27,430 nt of DNA. Origin: Desulforhopalus sp. (lineage in GTDB: Bacteria; Desulfobacterota; Desulfobulbia; Desulfobulbales; Desulfocapsaceae). Each line of letters opens with the position of its first letter. The stretch's first letter is position 1. The notes under the pieces were generated by a model that was not told the origin of the DNA, searched no databases, and saw only the letters and a program-made list of their open reading frames with translations. Of this stretch, positions 23,047-27,430 are shown one piece after another. Both the position numbers and the translations under genes were made by a program. The stretch spans positions 1 to 27,430 of the forward strand of contig JALNVI010000037.1 in NCBI GenBank assembly GCA_023231425.1, read 5' to 3'.

Positions 23047-23955
23047 ATGATGCAGCAATTCCAGCTTGAAAAAGCCGCCCCCCGTCTTGATATCTTCCTT
23101 GCCACCGCAAGCGGCCTCTCCCGTGGAAAAATCCGCAAAATTATTGACTTCGGCGGAGTTCATGTGGACGGTCGGCGGGTCCGCCGGCTCAGCTTCCCGC
23201 TCCGTGCAGGCCAAAAAGTGGAGATCTTCCTCGACGACCTTCCCCTTATCCCCTTCCGTCTCTCCGAGGAGTATATTGTCTTTGAGGACTCCCACCTCAT
23301 CGTCATCAACAAACCTGCGGGGATACTCACCCAGCCCACCCCCGCACGCCTGAAGGGAACCCTCTTCGAGGCACTGGAGCGCCACCTGCGGGAACAGGGT
23401 GTAGGAAAACCGTCCATCGCCATGCACCAGCCCCTCGACGTCGGAACCACCGGCCTGCTCACCTTCTCCATCCACGAAACGGCCCACAGGGGCATGACAC
23501 AACAGGAGGAGGAACACGTCCTGCAGCACACCTATCTGGCCCTCGTTGAAGGAAGACCTGAACCAGCCTCCGGAACCATCCAGACACAGATCGCCCGCCG
23601 CAACAAACGCACCCTCTCAGTGGAAAGCGGGGGAAAGGAGGCGATCACTCACTATGAACTGGTGCAGGAGACTGCAGAGCCGGAGGGGGCGAGTTTCAGC
23701 CTGCTGCGTATCCGCCTTGAAACCGGGCACAGCCACCAGATCCGCGCCCACCTCAGCGAACAGAATCACCCCCTGCTCGGCGACAGTTTCTACGGCGGCA
23801 AAATGAGCGCCGCCGGACAGCAGCTCACCCGCCCGCTTCTCCACTCCTCGCGGCTGGAGCTGCATCATCCCGTCAGCCAGGAAGCACTGCATTTCGAGGT
23901 GCCACTTCCCACCGACATGGCTGCCCTGCTGCTCCCTTCCCCCCCACAGGAATGA
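23047..23955 (+). CDS. RluA-family pseudouridine synthase with altered catalytic motif
   Basis: A 302-residue protein: an S4 RNA-binding domain at about residues 12-60 (RLDIFLATASGLSRGKIRKII) and a RluA-type synthase domain from about 76 (YIVFEDSHLIVINKPAGILTQP, later LETGHSHQIRAHL and HPLLGDSFYGG). These enzymes isomerise uridine to pseudouridine, usually in 23S rRNA. The active-site segment, normally HRLDxxTSG, reads MHQPLDVGTTG: the catalytic aspartate is kept (D131), but the residue two before it is proline instead of arginine. The start is ATG 23047 (MMQQFQLEKA); the Shine-Dalgarno is weak, and the open frame to 22957 is mostly repeat sequence. It overlaps the phosphopantetheinyl transferase gene by four bases. 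The exact target uridine is unknown. Confidence 0.88.
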   Translation: MMQQFQLEKAAPRLDIFLATASGLSRGKIRKIIDFGGVHVDGRRVRRLSFPLRAGQKVEIFLDDLPLIPFRLSEEYIVFEDSHLIVINKPAGILTQPTPARLKGTLFEALERHLREQGVGKPSIAMHQPLDVGTTGLLTFSIHETAHRGMTQQEEEHVLQHTYLALVEGRPEPASGTIQTQIARRNKRTLSVESGGKEAITHYELVQETAEPEGASFSLLRIRLETGHSHQIRAHLSEQNHPLLGDSFYGGKMSAAGQQLTRPLLHSSRLELHHPVSQEALHFEVPLPTDMAALLLPSPPQE

Positions 23956-24665
23956 TAAAACTCGCGCCGCAGGAGATTTGTCTCTGGCTGCTGCCCATTG
24001 ATGAAGAGGCGAAGCTGCCTCTCCACCTGCTCAGCCCCGCCGAGCTGCGCCGCCACCAGCGTTTCAACCGTCCGCTGAAACGCGCTGAGCTGCTCCACTC
24101 ACGTCTGCTGCTGCGCGCCGCGCTGTACCACTTCGCCCCCGATGCCCTGCACCACGTCGAGGCCGTGCCTGATGCCCTCGGCCGACCCTTCTGGGAGGTG
24201 GACGGGAAACACCTCCCACTCTACTTCAGCCTCTCCCACTGTCATGGCGTCACCGCCCTCGCCGTTGCACAGGTCGCCGAGGTGGGCTGCGATATTGAAA
24301 AGATCCGCCCCCGCCACTATGAAAAAGAGCTGGCTCAGCGAGTTTTCAGCACAGAAGAGCTCCACCACTGGCAAAAACTGCACCAGATCGGCGAAGAGCC
24401 CGCCCGAGACTTCTTCTACCAGGCGTGGACACTGAAAGAGGCGTGGGTAAAGGCCACCGGCACCGGCCTGCGCACCCCGCTTTCTTCCCTGGAATGTGCC
24501 CTTCTTGAACCACAGAAGGACGGCCTGCTGCATCGCGACAACTGGCGCTTTTTCAGCCGTCGCGAGCCTGCAGGCTGCGCCCTTGCTCTCGCCACCACCA
24601 TCCCGTCCCCCGCCATCTCCATAACCAAGAAGGGCAGAGAGGAGCTGCTCGCCTCCCTGCCCTGA
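23952..24665 (+). CDS. 4'-phosphopantetheinyl transferase (Sfp type)
   Basis: A 237-residue enzyme that moves phosphopantetheine from coenzyme A to a serine of carrier proteins (fatty acid, polyketide or peptide synthases). Sfp-family motifs in order: FSLSHCHG near 92-99, GCDIE at 112-116 with the magnesium ligands D114 and E116, and WTLKEAWVKATGTGL at 159-173 with the third acidic ligand. It starts on the ATGA overlapping the pseudouridine synthase stop, so the two are co-translated. No carrier-protein or synthase gene lies in the window, so its target is elsewhere. The C-terminal 60 residues are less conserved, as usual. The stop codon's last base begins the next repeat. Confidence 0.93.
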   Translation: MIKLAPQEICLWLLPIDEEAKLPLHLLSPAELRRHQRFNRPLKRAELLHSRLLLRAALYHFAPDALHHVEAVPDALGRPFWEVDGKHLPLYFSLSHCHGVTALAVAQVAEVGCDIEKIRPRHYEKELAQRVFSTEELHHWQKLHQIGEEPARDFFYQAWTLKEAWVKATGTGLRTPLSSLECALLEPQKDGLLHRDNWRFFSRREPAGCALALATTIPSPAISITKKGREELLASLP

Positions 24666-24766
24666 AGGGCCCCGCTTGAAAGAATTTCTTCTTTCGACTG
24701 TGCCTGCGATTCTTCTCCTGTGCCTCAAAGATGAATGAAATACAAATTTATTCAAGGGACCATTCT
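24665..24766 (-). repeat. Palindromic intergenic repeat, copy 6
   Basis: The left end AAGGGCCCCGCTTGAA overlaps the TGA of the phosphopantetheinyl transferase gene. On the minus strand the right part reads CCCTTGAATAAATTTG, then TATTTCATTCATCTTTGAGG and CACAGGAGAAGAATCGCAGG, matching the left half of the 15600 copy. It fills nearly the whole gap between two convergent genes, so it may act in transcript ends there. Confidence 0.8.
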
Positions 24767-24768
24767 GG

Positions 24769-25098
24769 TTATTCCGCCTGCACAGCCAAATCGAGAACCT
24801 CTCCCTCTTCCATCCAATCTCCTCCCTGTTCAGCTCCGGGAGATTTCTCACGGGTGAATTCAATCCCCTGAGGGGGATAACACCTCTTCACCTCATCCGC
24901 CATCTTTGGGATCAGACGGCCCAGCGCATCGGCATCTCGCGCCGCAGCGGCCGCGTAAAAGTTCTGACCGCTGTAGCATACATCCTGTTGACAGCCCACC
25001 AGCCGACTGCACGACGTATCCGCGCATGACGTCAGCAGCCCCGCACAAAGCGCAGACATACCAAGAAAAAGCACCTTCCTTAAAAAAAAATTACTCAT
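24769..25098 (-). CDS. Small Cys-rich lipoprotein, unknown function
   Basis: A 109-residue protein that I do not recognise. Residues 1-24 are a lipoprotein signal peptide (basic start, hydrophobic core, lipobox LLTSC), making C25 the lipidated residue. The next 25 residues contain four more cysteines (C30, C36, C41 and one further on at about 73), suggesting disulfides in the periplasm. The middle part is alanine-rich and helical (NFYAAAAARDADALGRLIPKMADEVKR), and the end is acidic. ATG 25098 has GGGAG at normal spacing. A repeat element begins 12 bases upstream of the start, in what should be its leader. It is a single gene between the phosphopantetheinyl transferase gene (convergent) and zwf (divergent). 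Confidence 0.78.
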   Translation of the reverse strand: MSNFFLRKVLFLGMSALCAGLLTSCADTSCSRLVGCQQDVCYSGQNFYAAAAARDADALGRLIPKMADEVKRCYPPQGIEFTREKSPGAEQGGDWMEEGEVLDLAVQAE

Positions 25099-25109
25099 TG
25101 TATTCTCCC

Positions 25110-25157
25110 GGGGCCCTTAAATATGAACGAAATACAAGCTGTTTCAAGATTCCCTCC
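25110..25157 (-). repeat. Palindromic intergenic repeat, copy 7 (short form)
   Basis: On the minus strand it reads GGAGGGAATCTTGAAACAG, CTTGTATTTCGTTCATATT and TAAGGGCCCC. The arms pair imperfectly into a hairpin. It lies in the divergent gap between the Cys-rich lipoprotein gene and zwf. Confidence 0.82.
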
Positions 25158-25280
25158 TGTTAATTTTGCACTGTTACCTTTTCGTGCAAACAGTTCCGCC
25201 TGCAGCGAGCTCTGCTCCTGCCCCGACGACTCACACATCGCCACCATCTCTGCTTGACTACTTCCTCAGCTCTTCTTACT

Positions 25281-25308
25281 CTGGACTAGTGCATCTCACA
25301 CTTATAAA
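25281..25308 (+). promoter_or_regulatory. Candidate zwf promoter
   Basis: CTGGAC (25281-25286) and TATAAA (25303-25308) are separated by 16 bases and end 32 bases before the zwf start, in an AT-richer part of the 242-base divergent gap. The -35 match is weak. An alternative TTGACT near 25254 with a poor -10 is also possible. Confidence 0.35.
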
Positions 25309-25340
25309 AGCAGATTACCCTCAACCCGCAGGAATACTCC

Positions 25341-26831
25341 ATGGAAAACAGCATCATCGTTATTTTCGGTGCTTCCGGGGACCTCACCCGGCGCAAGCTC
25401 ATCCCCTCCCTCTGCCGTCTCTTTGCCAGCAACCTGCTGCCAGAAGACTTCGCCATTATCGGGGCCAGCCGCAGCACCCACACCAGCGAGAGTTTTCGAG
25501 AACACCTCTTTGGGGCCATTGAGAAAGAATCTGAAACCGTGCGTGACGCCTGGAAGGCGTTCAGCGACCATATCAGTTATCAGCCGGTCGACACCAGCGA
25601 CAGCGGCAATTTTAACGAACTCAAAGAACGTATTGCCACACTGGCCAAAAGCCACAACTGCGGCGGCAACGTCATCTACTACCTCGCCACCCCGCCAAGC
25701 CTCTACGGCATTATCCCCGAACACCTCACCGCAGCAGGGATGAATGACGAAAGCGACGGTTTCAAACGTCTCATCGTAGAAAAACCCTTCGGCTACGACC
25801 TTGCCTCCGCCCGGCAGCTCGACACCCGCATCCACCGAAGTTTCCGTGAGAAACAGATTTATCGCATCGACCACTATCTCGGCAAGGAGACAGTGCAGAA
25901 TCTACTGGTTTTCCGCTTTGCCAACACCCTCTTTGAACCCATCTGGAACCGCCGCTATATCGATCATGTGGAGATTACCGGCTGCGAATTTCTCGGCGTG
26001 GAAAAGCGCGGTGGCTACTACGACGGTGCCGGTGCCGTGCGCGACATGCTGCAGAACCACCTTCTGCAGGTTCTTTCCATGATGGCCATGGAACCACCCT
26101 CAAAGATCAACGCCAGTTTCATGCGTGACGAGACGGTGAAGGTGATGCAGTGTTTCCGCCCGCTGAGTGAAAAAGATCTCCGAGAGAACCTCGTGCTCGG
26201 TCAGTACACCGAGTCTACCGTGCGCGGGGAGAAACTGCCAGCCTACCGCAACGAGCCGGGGGTTGACCCACAGTCGCGCACAGAAACCTTTGTCGCTCTG
26301 CGCATGTTCATCGACAACTGGCGCTGGAGTGGCATCCCCTTCTACCTGCGCACCGGCAAACGGCTGCCCACCCGCGCCACTGAAATCGTCCTCTACCTGA
26401 AAGAAACACCCCACCCCTTCTTCGCCGGATGTGCCTCAGAGAATAAAATCGTTATCCGTATCCAGCCGGACGAAGGCATCCTCATCAACTTCGGCTTGAA
26501 AGAGCCGGGTGCGGGCTTCAAGACCACCGAAGTCGGAATGGACTTCCATTATAAAAATCTCAGCAGCGGCGATGTACTCGACGCTTACGAGCGTCTGCTT
26601 CTCGACGCCTTCAAGGGCGACGCCACCCTCTTCGCCCGGTCCGACGCAGTGGACGCCTGCTGGGAATTTATCCAGCCGGTGCTCGACTACAAGACAGCTG
26701 AAGGAGCGCTCCACGGCTACGCCGCCGGGACCTGGGGCCCCCTTGAGGCCAGCAATCTGCTAAAACGGGACGGTCGCGAATGGCGCACTCCCTGCCGCAA
26801 TCTCACGTCTGAACAATACTGTGAATTATAG
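25341..26831 (+). CDS. zwf: Glucose-6-phosphate dehydrogenase
   Basis: A 496-residue enzyme of normal length that oxidises glucose 6-phosphate to 6-phosphogluconolactone with NADP, the first step of the oxidative pentose phosphate pathway in the cytoplasm. The nucleotide-binding GASGDLTRRKL is at residues 10-20, EKPFGYDL at about 147-154, and the active-site RIDHYLGKE at 175-183 with the catalytic histidine region complete. Later family blocks include FRFANTLFEPIWNRRYIDHVEI and PFYLRTGKRLPTR. The ATG at 25341 has AGGA upstream. The gene for the next step, 6-phosphogluconolactonase, starts nine bases after its stop, so the two form an operon supplying NADPH and pentose phosphates. Confidence 0.97.
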   Translation: MENSIIVIFGASGDLTRRKLIPSLCRLFASNLLPEDFAIIGASRSTHTSESFREHLFGAIEKESETVRDAWKAFSDHISYQPVDTSDSGNFNELKERIATLAKSHNCGGNVIYYLATPPSLYGIIPEHLTAAGMNDESDGFKRLIVEKPFGYDLASARQLDTRIHRSFREKQIYRIDHYLGKETVQNLLVFRFANTLFEPIWNRRYIDHVEITGCEFLGVEKRGGYYDGAGAVRDMLQNHLLQVLSMMAMEPPSKINASFMRDETVKVMQCFRPLSEKDLRENLVLGQYTESTVRGEKLPAYRNEPGVDPQSRTETFVALRMFIDNWRWSGIPFYLRTGKRLPTRATEIVLYLKETPHPFFAGCASENKIVIRIQPDEGILINFGLKEPGAGFKTTEVGMDFHYKNLSSGDVLDAYERLLLDAFKGDATLFARSDAVDACWEFIQPVLDYKTAEGALHGYAAGTWGPLEASNLLKRDGREWRTPCRNLTSEQYCEL

Positions 26832-26840
26832 GGAACTTCC

Positions 26841-27430
26841 ATGAACTGGAAAATTTACGACAGCCCGACAATGGCCATCCGTGCCCTCTGTGACAATCTC
26901 CTCGCTCTGAGCCGCAGCAAAAAACCGGCGCACGTCTCCCTTTCCGGTGGCAGTACGCCCAGGTTGTGGTTTGCGGCGCTGGCAGAGCCCGTCTGCGCGG
27001 GCAATATCAACTGGGAAAACATCCATTTCTGGTGGGGCGATGAGCGTTGCGTGCCCCCCGAGGACCCGGAAAGCAACTTCGGTGCCACCTATGAGCTGCT
27101 GCTGCGCCACGTCAACATCCCGGCAGGCAACATCCACCGCATCCACGGTGAGGAGAAGCCGGAGATTGAGGCGCGGCGCTACGCCGGCGAGATTGATGAG
27201 TTCGTGCCGAAAAATGCCGACGGCGTCCCGGTCTTTGACTGGATCATCCTTGGCATGGGTGCCGACGGTCACACCGCATCCCTCTTTCCGAATCAGGTCG
27301 ACTTTGCCGATCCCCGCCTCACCTTCATCGCCACCCAGCCCGAAAGCGGGCAGCTGCGTGTCAGCAAAACGGTACGGCTGATAGAGGCAGCAGATCGCAT
27401 CAGCTATCTCGTCCTTGGCAAATCCAAGGC
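26841..27430 (+). CDS. pgl: 6-phosphogluconolactonase, 3'-truncated by window edge
   Basis: The first 196 residues of a Pgl/DevB-family lactonase, which hydrolyses 6-phosphogluconolactone from Zwf to 6-phosphogluconate. Family motifs are HVSLSGGSTPRLWFAAL near residues 32-48, WENIHFWWGDERCVPPEDPESNFG near 55-78, and DWIILGMGADGHTASLFP near 133-150, with the expected substrate-phosphate and active-site residues (SGGSTP, GDER, GADGHTASLFP). The ATG at 26841 follows GGGAA, nine bases after the zwf stop. About 40 C-terminal residues should lie beyond the window. The frame remains open to the last base. Confidence 0.95.
   Translation, partial: MNWKIYDSPTMAIRALCDNLLALSRSKKPAHVSLSGGSTPRLWFAALAEPVCAGNINWENIHFWWGDERCVPPEDPESNFGATYELLLRHVNIPAGNIHRIHGEEKPEIEARRYAGEIDEFVPKNADGVPVFDWIILGMGADGHTASLFPNQVDFADPRLTFIATQPESGQLRVSKTVRLIEAADRISYLVLGKSK

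Noticed and set aside
1..27430. CRISPR array, tRNA/rRNA genes, prophage or complete insertion sequence
   Set aside because: No regular direct repeats with spacers, no cloverleaf or rRNA-like segment, and no transposase, integrase or phage protein was seen. The dispersed repeats lack coding capacity.

Overview
The window is a gene-dense, moderately GC-rich bacterial chromosome segment with 27 supported protein genes, two of them cut by the window edges. The citramalate synthase, the TRAP and BMP-type transporters, the heme-type sensor diguanylate cyclase and the general codon style suggest a Gram-negative deltaproteobacterium (Desulfobacterota, perhaps Desulfobulbales). That placement is an inference from protein style, not from a marker gene. 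I see no tRNA, rRNA, CRISPR array, phage gene or transposase.

Layout. (1) 1-1254: 3' part of cimA (isoleucine branch), plus strand. (2) 1288-8713, all minus strand: a D-glutamate/5-oxoproline locus. Read in the direction of transcription it is pxpA-pxpB-pxpC, then a DctP-DctQ-DctM TRAP transporter, then, after a 302-base gap with repeats, a two-gene D-glutamate cyclase (DUF1445 and DUF4392). (3) 8828-15565, minus strand: a purine/nucleoside uptake and salvage operon. It has a BmpA-type binding protein, two permeases, xanthine-guanine phosphoribosyltransferase and a double ATPase, and ends with a translationally coupled membrane diguanylate cyclase that carries a c-type heme motif. (4) 15786-18287, minus strand: a three-gene polar amino acid ABC transporter. 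(5) 18527-20287, plus strand: a single protein that joins a YhcC/YtqA (MnmL-like) radical SAM enzyme to an MnmC-type (DUF752) tRNA methyltransferase. This is the most interesting gene here. (6) 20411-22857: a small lipoprotein with an EF-hand-like loop (minus strand), then a secreted P1-family (DmpA/NylC-like) peptidase with a TauE/SafE permease. (7) 23047-24665: a variant RluA-family pseudouridine synthase coupled to an Sfp-type phosphopantetheinyl transferase. (8) 24769-25098: a small Cys-rich lipoprotein (minus strand). (9) 25341-27430: zwf and the start of pgl, the oxidative pentose phosphate entry.

Scattered through the gaps is a family of short palindromic intergenic repeats with seven copies in 27 kb. 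Their ends look like AAGGGAACCTTGAATAA and most contain the core TTGTATTTCGTTCATATTC. Several copies sit directly on stop codons. They explain most of the non-coding sequence and look like non-autonomous (MITE/REP-like) elements.
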